Source of the DNA: Candidatus Accumulibacter cognatus
GTDB lineage: Bacteria; Pseudomonadota; Gammaproteobacteria; Burkholderiales; Rhodocyclaceae
DNA: 64,000 bases
NCBI GenBank assembly: GCA_013414765.1
Contig: CP058708.1
Location: 3,467,553 to 3,531,552, forward strand
Direction of reading: 5' to 3'
Position 1 is the stretch's first letter. Every line of letters starts with the position of its first letter. This document shows positions 53,507 through 62,021 of this stretch, one piece after another. The notes under the pieces were generated by a model. It was not told the DNA's origin, searched no databases, and saw only the letters and a program-made list of their open reading frames with translations. The position numbers and the translations under genes are program-made.

Positions 53507-55294
53507 GTGGAGATATACAAGGCGGACGTGGTGATCGTCGGGGGTGGCGGGGCAGGTCTGCGGGCAGCGATTGCCGTCGCGGAGTCTGATCCCGCACTGA
53601 GGATCGCGCTGGTCTCGAAGGTCTATCCGATGCGTAGTCACACTGTCGCCGCCGAGGGCGGTTCGGCGGGGGTGAAGTTGTCCACCGATAGCCTCGAGTA
53701 TCACTTTAACGATACGGTGGGTGGGGGCGACTGGTTGTGCGAGCAGGATGTGGTCGAGTATTTCGTGGCACACTGTGCCGAGGAACTGACCCAGCTCGAG
53801 CACTGGGGATGCCCATGGAGTCGTACCCCGGACGGGCATGTCAACGTGCGGGCTTTCGGCGGCATGAAGATCGAGCGGACCTGGTTTGCCGCCGACAAAA
53901 CCGGTTTCCACATGTTGCACACCCTCTTTCAGACATCGATCAAGTATCCGTCGATCAAGCGCTTCGACGAACATTTTTGCGTTGATCTGGTGGTTGAGGA
54001 TGGCCGTGTGCAGGGGGTCGTCGCGATCGAGATCGGTTCGGGAGAGTTCACTCTGGTCGAAGCTCGCTCGGTCGTGATCGCCACTGGCGGTGCTGGCCGC
54101 GTGTTCCGCGAGAACACCAACGGCGGTGTCGTCACCGGCGATGGCATGGCGCTCGCCTATCGCCACGGCGTGCCGCTGCGCGACATGGAATTTGTCCAGT
54201 ATCATCCTACCTGCATGCCGGGGACCGGTCTGCTATTTACCGAAGCGTGTCGGGGCGAGGGAGGCTTCCTGGTGAACAAGGATGGCTATCGCTACCTGCA
54301 GGACTATGGTCTTGGCCCGGCTGAGCCTTCGCCGCGCAACAAGGCAATGGAACTCGGGCCACGTGATCGTCTCAGTCAGGCCTTCTGGTACGAGCAGCAA
54401 AAGGGTCGCACCATCGAGGGCCCACACGGTTCGGTCGTGCATCTGGACCTGCGCCATCTCGGCGAAGCCAAGCTGCGCGAGCGATTGCCGCAGATCTACG
54501 AACTGGCCGAGCAGTTTCTTGGCGTCGATCCTGCGCGGGCTCCGATCCCGGTGCGGCCGGCGGTACATTACACGATGGGCGGAATCCTTGTTGACGGTCT
54601 CTGCGCGTCGCCGCTGCCCGGTCTCTATGCGGCCGGCGAATGTTCCAGCGTCGGCATTCATGGTGCCAACCGGCTGGGATCGAATTCCCTCTCCGAGCTC
54701 TGCGTGTTTGGCAAGGTGGCGGGCGTCGAAGCCGCTCGCTTTGCAAGATCGGTGGTGCCCGGCAATTCGGCCAAGCTGCAGAAGCAGGCACAGGCCGTCG
54801 AGCAACGGGTTCTTGGCCTGAAGCTGAAAACCGGCGGCAACGAACGCATTGCTGTCTTGCGCAAGGAAATGGCCCAGACCATGGAGGAGGGTTGCGGCAT
54901 CTATCGCCTGGCAGAAACCATGCAAAAGACCTGCGACAAACTCGACGAGCTAAAGGCGCGCTTCAGGAACGTCAATGTCGAGGACAAGTCGAGCGTTTGG
55001 AATACCGAGTGGTTGCTGGCCATCGAACTCGAGTACCAGCTCGACGTTGCCCAGACGATGGCCTATTCGGCGCTGCATCGGCGCGAGTCGCGGGGGGCTC
55101 ACCAGCGCCTCGACGGCTACGAGCAGCGCGACGATGTCAACTTCCTGAAGCACTCACAGGCGCACTATGTCGCTGACGGCGCTCCGCGCATCGATTACGG
55201 CCCTGTCAAGATTACCAAGTCGCAGCCTGGCACGCGCGCCTATGGCGCTGCCGGCGAGAAGGCGGAGCAGGAAAGGAAGGCTTCCCATGGCTGA
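53507..55294 (+). CDS. frdA: FrdA, fumarate reductase flavoprotein subunit
   Basis: A 595-aa flavoprotein that reduces fumarate to succinate. It aligns by eye with E. coli FrdA over its whole length: [40 protein letters not shown] with the histidine that binds FAD covalently, [40 protein letters not shown] and [17 protein letters not shown]. This places it in the quinol:fumarate reductase type rather than SdhA. GTG 53507 follows AAAGGA. Its end overlaps frdB by 8 bp. Confidence 0.96.
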   Translation: MEIYKADVVIVGGGGAGLRAAIAVAESDPALRIALVSKVYPMRSHTVAAEGGSAGVKLSTDSLEYHFNDTVGGGDWLCEQDVVEYFVAHCAEELTQLEHWGCPWSRTPDGHVNVRAFGGMKIERTWFAADKTGFHMLHTLFQTSIKYPSIKRFDEHFCVDLVVEDGRVQGVVAIEIGSGEFTLVEARSVVIATGGAGRVFRENTNGGVVTGDGMALAYRHGVPLRDMEFVQYHPTCMPGTGLLFTEACRGEGGFLVNKDGYRYLQDYGLGPAEPSPRNKAMELGPRDRLSQAFWYEQQKGRTIEGPHGSVVHLDLRHLGEAKLRERLPQIYELAEQFLGVDPARAPIPVRPAVHYTMGGILVDGLCASPLPGLYAAGECSSVGIHGANRLGSNSLSELCVFGKVAGVEAARFARSVVPGNSAKLQKQAQAVEQRVLGLKLKTGGNERIAVLRKEMAQTMEEGCGIYRLAETMQKTCDKLDELKARFRNVNVEDKSSVWNTEWLLAIELEYQLDVAQTMAYSALHRRESRGAHQRLDGYEQRDDVNFLKHSQAHYVADGAPRIDYGPVKITKSQPGTRAYGAAGEKAEQERKASHG

Positions 55295-56036
55295 AAAGAC
55301 GATCGAAATCGAAGTTCTGCGCTATCATCCCGAGAAGGACAAAGAACCGCATCGGCAGGTGTTCGAGGTCCCGTTTACCGACGATATGTCGGTTCTGCAA
55401 GGCGTGCAGTACATCAAGGACTACCTTGATGGTTCGCTGAGTTTTCGCTGGTCATGCCGGATGGCGATCTGTGGCAGCTGTGGCATGATGATCAACGGCG
55501 AACCGAGCCTGTCGTGCCAGACTTTCCTGCGCGACTTCTATCCGGCGCGGGTGCGTGTTGAAGCCCTGGCGCACTTCCCGATCGAGCGCGACCTGGTGAT
55601 CAGCATGGACGGTTTCATCGAGAAACTGGAAAGCATTCAGCCCTACATCATTCCAAAGGAGCCACGCAAGCTGGCCCAGGGCGAGTATCTGCAGACACCG
55701 GAACAACTGCATGCCTATGAGCAGTTCAGTTCGTGCATCAACTGTCTGCTATGCTACGCTGCTTGCCCGCAGTTCGGCCTCAACCCGAGCTTCATCGGGC
55801 CGGCAGCGACGGCTTTGCTGCATCGTTACAACGTCGATTCTCGCGATGGCGGCAAGGCCGAGCGTATGGAACTCATCAATTCCGAAGAAGGGGTATTCAA
55901 TTGCACGGCGGTGGGTTACTGCTCCGAGGTTTGTCCCAAGCATGTCGACCCGGCCAATGCCGTCAACCAGAACAAGACCAACAGTGCAGCCGATTATTTC
56001 CTGCGTTTCATTACCCCGAAGGGAGGTGCCAAGTGA
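55287..56036 (+). CDS. frdB: FrdB, fumarate reductase iron-sulfur subunit
   Basis: A 249-aa iron-sulfur protein carrying electrons from quinol to FrdA. The [2Fe-2S] cysteines are in [20 protein letters not shown], the [4Fe-4S] motif in [17 protein letters not shown] and the [3Fe-4S] cysteines in [17 protein letters not shown]. The start is ATG 55287 with GAAAGGAAGG upstream; a longer frame from 55167 is inside frdA and is rejected. It overlaps frdC by 4 bp. Confidence 0.96.
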   Translation: MAEKTIEIEVLRYHPEKDKEPHRQVFEVPFTDDMSVLQGVQYIKDYLDGSLSFRWSCRMAICGSCGMMINGEPSLSCQTFLRDFYPARVRVEALAHFPIERDLVISMDGFIEKLESIQPYIIPKEPRKLAQGEYLQTPEQLHAYEQFSSCINCLLCYAACPQFGLNPSFIGPAATALLHRYNVDSRDGGKAERMELINSEEGVFNCTAVGYCSEVCPKHVDPANAVNQNKTNSAADYFLRFITPKGGAK

Positions 56037-56431
56037 ACAAGCGTCGTCCCTATGTGCGCTCGATGGATGGCTGGTGGCGGAGGAATCCGTACTTCGTCGA
56101 GTACATGATTCACGAGGGAACAGCCCTCTTCGTCGCTGCCTATGCCGGTATTCTGCTAAACGGGCTGCTGCACCTGTCGCAGGGTGAAGCCGCCTGGAAT
56201 GCTTGGCTGGCGGCCCTGAAGAGCCCGTTTTACATCGGTTTTCACGTCCTTGCACTGATTGCGCTGACTTATCACACTTACACCTGGTTCAAGATCATGC
56301 CGCGGACGATGCCGCCAGTGGTAGTCGGAGGCCAACGGCTTTCAGCCTGCGCCATTACCGGCAGCGGGTTGGCGGTCGCTAGCGCTGCCTGTCTTGGTTT
56401 GCTTGCTCTGGTATGGGGGATGGCACGATGA
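56033..56431 (+). CDS. frdC: FrdC, fumarate reductase membrane anchor
   Basis: A 132-aa membrane subunit with three helices, starting [20 protein letters not shown] (GTG 56033), the same opening as E. coli FrdC. Helices include [20 protein letters not shown] and [20 protein letters not shown]. It has no heme-ligand histidine pattern of SdhC, as expected for the heme-free anchor type. Anchors quinol oxidation to the membrane. Confidence 0.92.
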   Translation: MNKRRPYVRSMDGWWRRNPYFVEYMIHEGTALFVAAYAGILLNGLLHLSQGEAAWNAWLAALKSPFYIGFHVLALIALTYHTYTWFKIMPRTMPPVVVGGQRLSACAITGSGLAVASAACLGLLALVWGMAR

Positions 56432-56796
56432 AACCAACGCTGAAACGTTCTAACGCCCCAATCTTCTGGGCGCTGTTCGGTGCCGGCGGCATGCTCTCGG
56501 CGCTGCTGGGTCCGATGCTGGTATTCATCACTGGTCTTGCCGTGCCACTCGCCTGGCTGTTGCCGCCGGACACCATGAGCTACCCGCGCATGCTCGCTTT
56601 CGCCCAGAATATAATCGGTAAGGGCTTCATCTTTGCGATCATCGCGCTATTCCTCTGGCACGCCGCGCACCGGATCTATCACAGCCTGCACGATATCGGT
56701 ATACACGCTGGTACCGGTGCCAAGCTGATCTGCTACGGGCTGGCGATGCTGGGAACCTTGCTCGCCGCCTTCGCGTTGCTGCGGATTGGCTTTTAA
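56428..56796 (+). CDS. frdD: FrdD, fumarate reductase membrane anchor
   Basis: A 122-aa anchor (ATG 56428) with KRSNAPIFWALFGAGGMLSA near the start, LAFAQNIIGKGFIFAIIALF and LWHAAHRIYHSLHDIGIHAG, matching E. coli FrdD. It completes frdABCD. The stop codon TAA is also the first three bases of the second 198-bp hairpin repeat, which may serve as the transcript end. Confidence 0.93.
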   Translation: MKPTLKRSNAPIFWALFGAGGMLSALLGPMLVFITGLAVPLAWLLPPDTMSYPRMLAFAQNIIGKGFIFAIIALFLWHAAHRIYHSLHDIGIHAGTGAKLICYGLAMLGTLLAAFALLRIGF

Positions 56797-56991
56797 TGTG
56801 AAAGTCGCGTCAGCGACGCACGAATCTCCCCTCCCCACTCGTGGGGGCGGGGGCGGGGGGTGAGAGGGGGAATTCGCAGAGCCTGCTCTGCGCCCCTCGA
56901 ACGATTCCGGCGTGCAAGCCGGAATGCGCCCTGCAAGGGAGGGAAACGGTCATGACTTTCATGATCGTGAGTGCCTGGAAAAGTCATGACC
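56794..56991 (+). repeat. 198-bp hairpin repeat, copy 2 (downstream of frdD)
   Basis: Direct copy of 33681-33878 at roughly 90 percent identity by eye. Hairpins in order: GTCGCGTCAGCGAC region, a C-rich/G-rich stem, GCAGAGCCTGCTCTGC, TTCCGGC/GCCGGAA and the end repeat GGTCATGACTTT/AAAGTCATGACC. It begins at the frdD stop codon. Confidence 0.92.
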
Positions 56992-57086
56992 ATTAGTCCT
57001 GGCAGGGGGGGCTTGGTCGCTGGGGAGTCTTTTCGGTTTGGCGCCCTCCGGTAGCGTAACAAGCTCGATACCGCGCACTTCGTTCA

Positions 57087-57887
57087 CTAGGACATGCCAC
57101 TGAGCCGTGCCTTGCGCTCGCGCTCAATGCGGTTGATATAGCGTTGCAGCATGTTCATCCTGGCACCGGGCAAGGCGATGAACTCGCAGCCGATACGAAC
57201 GTAGTGGGACCCCCCCCTGGTCGTCGAGTCCAGTTTGTTGCGTACGCACAGACTGGCAACCAGGAGACCCTCATCAGGCAGACTGACCTTGCAATCGCTC
57301 ATGATGGCGCCGCGCTGCAGCAGGGCAGCCAGACTCGGCGGCGCCATCAGCCCGATCCCGCCGCCACTGATATCCAGCAATGGTGCTTCGAGCAGGCAGG
57401 TGCTTCCATCTTCGCGCCTGATCGTAGCGGTGCATTTGACCGGTTTAGTGATCGGCGTCGAGAGGCGGAAACACTCGCGCCGCTGTAGTCTCAACAGCTT
57501 GTCGGGTAGCGCAGCGCTGAAGGCAGGCAGCCCAGCATGCTGCGTCTCCGAGAGTTTACCCAGGGTGAATTGCACCTTCACCTTGTCGACCGCAGCGGTC
57601 AGCAAGAATTGTTCCGCCAGCAAGGCCAGGCGGTTGGTCTCGTTCTCTCGACCATAATCGAGAACCAGTTTGCCAGCCGCCGTGTCCACGGCCAGCACCG
57701 CGGTCAGCAGGAAAGACCTGTTTTTGTTGAAGTAGGCGCTGATCAAGGCCCTTTTCTGCATCAGGGCGCGAAGGATCGCGGCAATCTCGACTTTGGAATG
57801 CAACAGGTATTGACCATATTCTTTAGGTTGTTCTATTTCGAATTGCAGCGGTGCCTGTTGTTGTGCTTGAACATCCGTGTTTTCCAT
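57087..57887 (-). CDS. ycgR: YcgR-like flagellar brake protein with PilZ domain
   Basis: A 266-aa c-di-GMP receptor. An N-terminal YcgR-N domain (about 20-115) precedes a PilZ domain (about 130-250) with the RxxxR motif in LQRRECFRLSTP and the DxSxxG motif in LDISGGGIGLM, the two c-di-GMP binding signatures. YcgR slows the flagellar motor when c-di-GMP is high. It follows the FlhB-C-like gene on the same strand, 83 bp downstream of its stop, and lies near a c-di-GMP riboswitch. Confidence 0.92.
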   Translation of the reverse strand: MENTDVQAQQQAPLQFEIEQPKEYGQYLLHSKVEIAAILRALMQKRALISAYFNKNRSFLLTAVLAVDTAAGKLVLDYGRENETNRLALLAEQFLLTAAVDKVKVQFTLGKLSETQHAGLPAFSAALPDKLLRLQRRECFRLSTPITKPVKCTATIRREDGSTCLLEAPLLDISGGGIGLMAPPSLAALLQRGAIMSDCKVSLPDEGLLVASLCVRNKLDSTTRGGSHYVRIGCEFIALPGARMNMLQRYINRIERERKARLSGMS

Positions 57888-57969
57888 TGTCCTTCCCGGA
57901 ATCGGCTGGAACAGGCAGTTTAAAGCAAAACCGTAAGCGAGGTAATGAACGACGCAGACAAGGGTGGGC

Positions 57970-58296
57970 TCATGGCTTCAGTGTCGCTTCAGCCGCAGCC
58001 GGGAGGCGTGGCGGCGGTGACATTGTCTGGCCATTTTCCAGCCGGTAGAGCCATGCCAGCAGTTCGGCCACTGCCAGATAGAGCTGCGGCGGGATGTGCT
58101 GGTCGAGATCGACCTGCATTAGTAGGGACACCAGTTCGGCTGATTCATGAACATAAATGCCGTGCTCACGCGCCCGCGCGATGATCTGCTCGGCCACCAA
58201 GCCCCGCCCTCTGGCTACCACGCGAGGTGCGGTGTCGGTTTGGCTATAGGCAAGAGCGACCGCATTCTTTTGCGGGTTAACGGGTGCTTTGGGCAT
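57970..58296 (-). CDS. FlhB C-terminal-like (FhlB/YscU-related) protein
   Basis: A 108-aa protein made only of the FlhB/YscU cytoplasmic C-terminal fold: NAVALAYSQTDTAPRVVARG, RGLVAEQIIARAREHGIYVH, ESAELVSLLMQVDLDQHIPP, LYLAVAELLAWLYRL. The autocleavage motif NPTH is absent, as in the FhlB group of small FlhB-like proteins, some of which can substitute for the FlhB C-domain. GGGAGGAAC stands just before ATG 58296. It is divergent from the riboswitch gene. Confidence 0.88.
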   Translation of the reverse strand: MPKAPVNPQKNAVALAYSQTDTAPRVVARGRGLVAEQIIARAREHGIYVHESAELVSLLMQVDLDQHIPPQLYLAVAELLAWLYRLENGQTMSPPPRLPAAAEATLKP

Positions 58297-58326
58297 GTTC
58301 CTCCCTATACTTTGCCGAATAAGTTC

Positions 58327-58354
58327 TTGACAAAACAATCGTCACGTGTATTAT
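58327..58354 (+). promoter_or_regulatory. Sigma70-type promoter for the riboswitch transcript
   Basis: TTGACA (58327-58332), a 16-bp spacer and TATTAT (58349-58354). Initiation near 58361 would place the riboswitch aptamer at the very 5' end of the RNA, as expected. Confidence 0.75.
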
Positions 58355-58365
58355 TCGCCACATCT

Positions 58366-58450
58366 TATCCAAAGGCAAACGGGGAGAAATCTCCGGACGC
58401 AAAGCCGAGGGCCCTAACCTGATCGTCAGGAAGGGTGGCCGGGTTGCATA
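58366..58450 (+). ncRNA. Cyclic di-GMP-I (GEMM) riboswitch
   Basis: The sequence carries the GEMM-I landmarks in order: AAAGGCAAACGGGGAGAAAT with a stem capped by GAGAAATCTC, ACGCAAAGCC, the GGGCCCTAA tetraloop-receptor strand, a GATCGTCAGG stem loop, and AGGGTGGCCGGGTTGC closing the aptamer. It stands 75 nt upstream of the GTG start of the RTX protein. No terminator is obvious, so the switch may act on translation, but I could not identify the pairing. Confidence 0.9.
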
Positions 58451-58524
58451 GATTCAGCGATTTCTGCTGTTCAATTTCTGCTTGCCCTCGACCTTGCCGC
58501 CTTCTTAAATGAAGGGCTGGTTAC

Positions 58525-61500
58525 GTGGCACTCGCATCCTGGACACAGCAGCAAATTCTTGCGCAGCTTGATTCCGGTTCTCATTGGTCCGGAAGCACAG
58601 TCACCTACGCCTTCCCGACCTCATCGAGCGGCCTCTACGGTAGTCAGGAACAGGCCGGATTTCAGGGGTTGAATTCCGTCCAGCAGGCCGCCGCCACACT
58701 TGCGCTGCAGACCTGGGATGATCTCATCACCCCGGATCTGGCCAAGGTCACGTCTGGTTCGTCCAATATCGAATTCGGGACTTCGTCCACTGGCGTTGAG
58801 TACGCACATGCCTACTTCCCGACGACTGGCAGCGTGTGGTTCAGTCGTGCCTACTCCGACCTGATGAACCCCCAGGTGGGCGCGCATTCGTTTCTGAGCT
58901 ACGTGCATGAGATCGGCCATGCTTTCGGGCTGGATCACATGGGCGACTACAATGGCGGGGGGTCCTGGACACCCTCGAGCTACCAGGACAGTGGTGTCTA
59001 TTCGGTGATGTCCTACTTTGGTCCCAATTGGGGTTCGGGCTCATCCAGTGGGGTGGGCCTGGTGGCCTGGGCCGACTGGGTCGGTGCGGACGGGAAGCTG
59101 TATTCGCCGCAGACGCCGATGCTCAATGACATCATGGCCATGCAGAGCATGTACGGTGCCGAAACCACGACCCGCACAGAGGATACCACCTACGGATTTG
59201 GCAGCAGCGATTTCGGTACCCTGTCCGCAATCTACAATTTCTCGGTCAACCTTCATCCGATCCTGACGATTTATGACTCCGCTGGAACCGATACGCTCAA
59301 CCTGAGCGGATGGTCAACGCCGAGCCTGATCGATCTTGCGCCTGGCGCCTATTCCTCATGCAACAGCATGACCTACAACATCGCCATCGCGTATACCTGC
59401 AATATCGAAAACGCGATTGGTGGCGCCGGTGCCGATACGATTACCGGCAATTCCCTGAATAATTATCTCGACGGTGGTTCCGGAAACGATTCATTGACTG
59501 GAGGGGCGGGCGACGACACGCTCGTGGCGGGAGCCGGCAACGATGCCCTCGACGGTGGGGGCGGCAATGATACGGTGGTGTTTGCCGGTACTTTTTCGGA
59601 GTATACGTTCTCTTATACCATCAATCAGGGCTTCACCTTTGCGAGTAGCGGCTCCGGTTCCGACTTGATCAAGAATGTCGAAACTTTTGTTTTCTCGAAT
59701 GTGACCAAGTCCGCCAGCGAGTTGTCGGCAGATGCGTCATCTGACCCTGATCCTGGATCGGTGCAGGTATCGATCGCTGCTGGCGCGGCTTCGATCGCCG
59801 AAGGCAATAGTGGATCCACGGCCTACGTTTTCAATGTCAGCCTCAGCAAAGCGAGCGAGACCACGCAAACCGTGGACTGGAGGCTGGACGGCTCCGGTGC
59901 ATCCCCAGCCACTTCTTCCGACTTTACCGGGGCCACTTCCGGTGTCGTCACCTTTCAGCCCGGCGAAACGACGAAAACGATCCAGGTGCTGGTCGTCGGG
60001 GACACGGTCGTCGAGTCTGACGAGGGTTTTACCCTCAGCCTGAGCAACCCCTCTTCAGGACTGGTGCTGGGTACGGCAAGTGCGGCGGGCACGATCCGCA
60101 ACGATGACGTCACTGCCGTTCCGGACGACTATCCCATGACGACGAATACGCGCGGAGCGATTACCGTCGGGGGTGCGGCCGTATCCGGCGTCATTGAGCA
60201 GGCGTCCGACGGCGACCTCTTCAAGGTCACCCTGAAGGCCAACAACAGCTATATCTTCAAACTGGCCCGGGTCAGCGGGAGTCTCGATCCCTACCTTGAG
60301 CTGTATTCCTCCAAATTGGCAGTCATTACGCAGAATGATAATGCCGGCCTGTCAACCACCGATTCGCAGATCATTTATACGCCGACAGCCGGCGGAACCT
60401 ATTACCTGGCCGCCAAGGATCGCGCCCAGTCCACCGGCAGTTACCTGATCAGTGCGGTTCCCTGTTCCGGGTTGACGATCGAAGGCGATGATACGGTCAA
60501 TGTCCTTACCGGCACGGCAGGAAATGACTCCTTGTATGGTCTTGGCGGCAACGATACGCTGAACGCCGGAATGGGCAACGACTTGCTTGACGGTGGTGCT
60601 GGCATGGACCAGCTCGCCGGTGGGAAGGGCGACGACATCTACCTGGTGGATAACGTCTCCGATGTCGTTATCGAAAGCAGCGCCGCGGACGGCAAGGATC
60701 TGGTAAAAGCATCGGTCTCCTGGACCCTGGGAGCCAATGTCGAAAAGCTCGAACTGACCGGGACGGCCAATCTCATGGGAACGGGCAATACGCTCGCCAA
60801 CATCATAACCGGCAACAGTGGTAATAATGTCCTGAATGGTCTGGGCGGAGTCGATAGCCTGAATGGTGGTGAGGGTTCCGACCTTTACCTGTTTGGACTA
60901 CCTGCCGAGCATTCGTCGGCCGAGATCGCCGATACCGGCAGCACCGGAGTTGATGAAGTGCGTTTCACGGCCACCGGTGCCGGCACCCTGAAGCTGTATG
61001 CCGGCGATACGGGCATCGAGCGGGTGGTGATTGGTACGGGCACCGACGCGGTGGCGAACAGTGAGGGTACCGGCGCACTCAATGTCGATGCGTCGCCGTT
61101 GAGCAACGCCATCACCATGATTGGCAATGCTGGTGCGAACATCCTGACCGGAACGGCCTTCGCTGACCAGATGGATGGCGGCAGCGGCAACGACCTGCTG
61201 AACGGCCAGGCCGGTATCGACCTGATGGATGGTGAGGAGGGTTCCGATATCTACCTGATCGGTCTCGCCGCCGCTCATACTGCCGCCGAGATTGCGGATA
61301 CTGGTAGCTCCGGCGTTGACGAAGTGCGTTTTGCAGCCACCACTGCCAGTACCCTGACACTGTTTGCGGGCGATACGGGCATCGAGCGGGTGGTCCTGGG
61401 CACTGGTACCGGCGCGGTGGCCACGAGCACGGGTTCGGCAGCACTCAATGCCGATGCCTCGGCATTGGTCAACGCCATCACCCTGGTCGGCAATGCCGGT

Positions 61501-61968
61501 GCCAACATCTTGACGGGAACGGAATTTGCTGACCGGATCGAAGGCGGCGGTGGCGCCGATCAGCTGTTCGGTGGCAGCGGCAACGACACGCTGTTCGGAG
61601 GCCTGGGTAACGATACCCTGACCGGCGGCGAGGGCGAAGATCATTTCGTGCTCAACACCGCAGCGAATGCTGCCAACAACCGGGATGTGCTCGTCGATTT
61701 CGAGTCAGGAGCAGACCATATCGAACTCAGCCTGCTGGTGTTCAAGGGACTGGGAAAGACGACCGGCGTCTTGGGCGAAGCGCAGTTCTGGGCGGCTGCC
61801 GATGCGGTCAAGGGGCACGATGCGGATGACCGGGTAATCTATAACACGAGCACAGGATCCCTGTACTACGATGCCGATGGCAGCGGCAAGGGCGCAGCGG
61901 TGGAAATTGCGGTGTTGGGTCTTTCCACTCATCCCACACTCGAGCATGGTGACTTTCTTCTGATCTGA
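58525..61968 (+). CDS. Large RTX metalloprotease/adhesin with Calx-beta and pre-peptidase domains
   Basis: A 1147-aa exoprotein under the c-di-GMP riboswitch. From the N-terminus: serralysin-like peptidase with HEIGHAFGLDH (about 128-138) and Met-turn SVMSYF; RTX repeats about 300-350 (GGAGADTITGNSLNNYLDGG); a Calx-beta domain about 412-530 (SIAEGNSGSTAYVFNVSLSK); a PPC domain about 545-650 (DLFKVTLKANNSYIFKLARV); then three further RTX blocks with a repeated about 110-residue module (LNGQAGIDLMDGEEGSDIYL) and a final GSGNDTLFGGLGNDTLTGGE with secretion tail. No Sec signal. GTG 58525 follows GAAGGG. Type I secretion through the neighbouring HlyD/ABC is likely. Confidence 0.88.
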   Translation: MALASWTQQQILAQLDSGSHWSGSTVTYAFPTSSSGLYGSQEQAGFQGLNSVQQAAATLALQTWDDLITPDLAKVTSGSSNIEFGTSSTGVEYAHAYFPTTGSVWFSRAYSDLMNPQVGAHSFLSYVHEIGHAFGLDHMGDYNGGGSWTPSSYQDSGVYSVMSYFGPNWGSGSSSGVGLVAWADWVGADGKLYSPQTPMLNDIMAMQSMYGAETTTRTEDTTYGFGSSDFGTLSAIYNFSVNLHPILTIYDSAGTDTLNLSGWSTPSLIDLAPGAYSSCNSMTYNIAIAYTCNIENAIGGAGADTITGNSLNNYLDGGSGNDSLTGGAGDDTLVAGAGNDALDGGGGNDTVVFAGTFSEYTFSYTINQGFTFASSGSGSDLIKNVETFVFSNVTKSASELSADASSDPDPGSVQVSIAAGAASIAEGNSGSTAYVFNVSLSKASETTQTVDWRLDGSGASPATSSDFTGATSGVVTFQPGETTKTIQVLVVGDTVVESDEGFTLSLSNPSSGLVLGTASAAGTIRNDDVTAVPDDYPMTTNTRGAITVGGAAVSGVIEQASDGDLFKVTLKANNSYIFKLARVSGSLDPYLELYSSKLAVITQNDNAGLSTTDSQIIYTPTAGGTYYLAAKDRAQSTGSYLISAVPCSGLTIEGDDTVNVLTGTAGNDSLYGLGGNDTLNAGMGNDLLDGGAGMDQLAGGKGDDIYLVDNVSDVVIESSAADGKDLVKASVSWTLGANVEKLELTGTANLMGTGNTLANIITGNSGNNVLNGLGGVDSLNGGEGSDLYLFGLPAEHSSAEIADTGSTGVDEVRFTATGAGTLKLYAGDTGIERVVIGTGTDAVANSEGTGALNVDASPLSNAITMIGNAGANILTGTAFADQMDGGSGNDLLNGQAGIDLMDGEEGSDIYLIGLAAAHTAAEIADTGSSGVDEVRFAATTASTLTLFAGDTGIERVVLGTGTGAVATSTGSAALNADASALVNAITLVGNAGANILTGTEFADRIEGGGGADQLFGGSGNDTLFGGLGNDTLTGGEGEDHFVLNTAANAANNRDVLVDFESGADHIELSLLVFKGLGKTTGVLGEAQFWAAADAVKGHDADDRVIYNTSTGSLYYDADGSGKGAAVEIAVLGLSTHPTLEHGDFLLI

Positions 61969-62021
61969 ATGAGAGATCGTATGCGCAGGTTTCGCGAAGA
62001 TGCACTCTCCCAGAATATCCC

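Noticed and set aside
61969-62021. Bidirectional terminator between the convergent RTX and hlyD genes
   Set aside because: No stem with a T-tract was found in the 53 bp.
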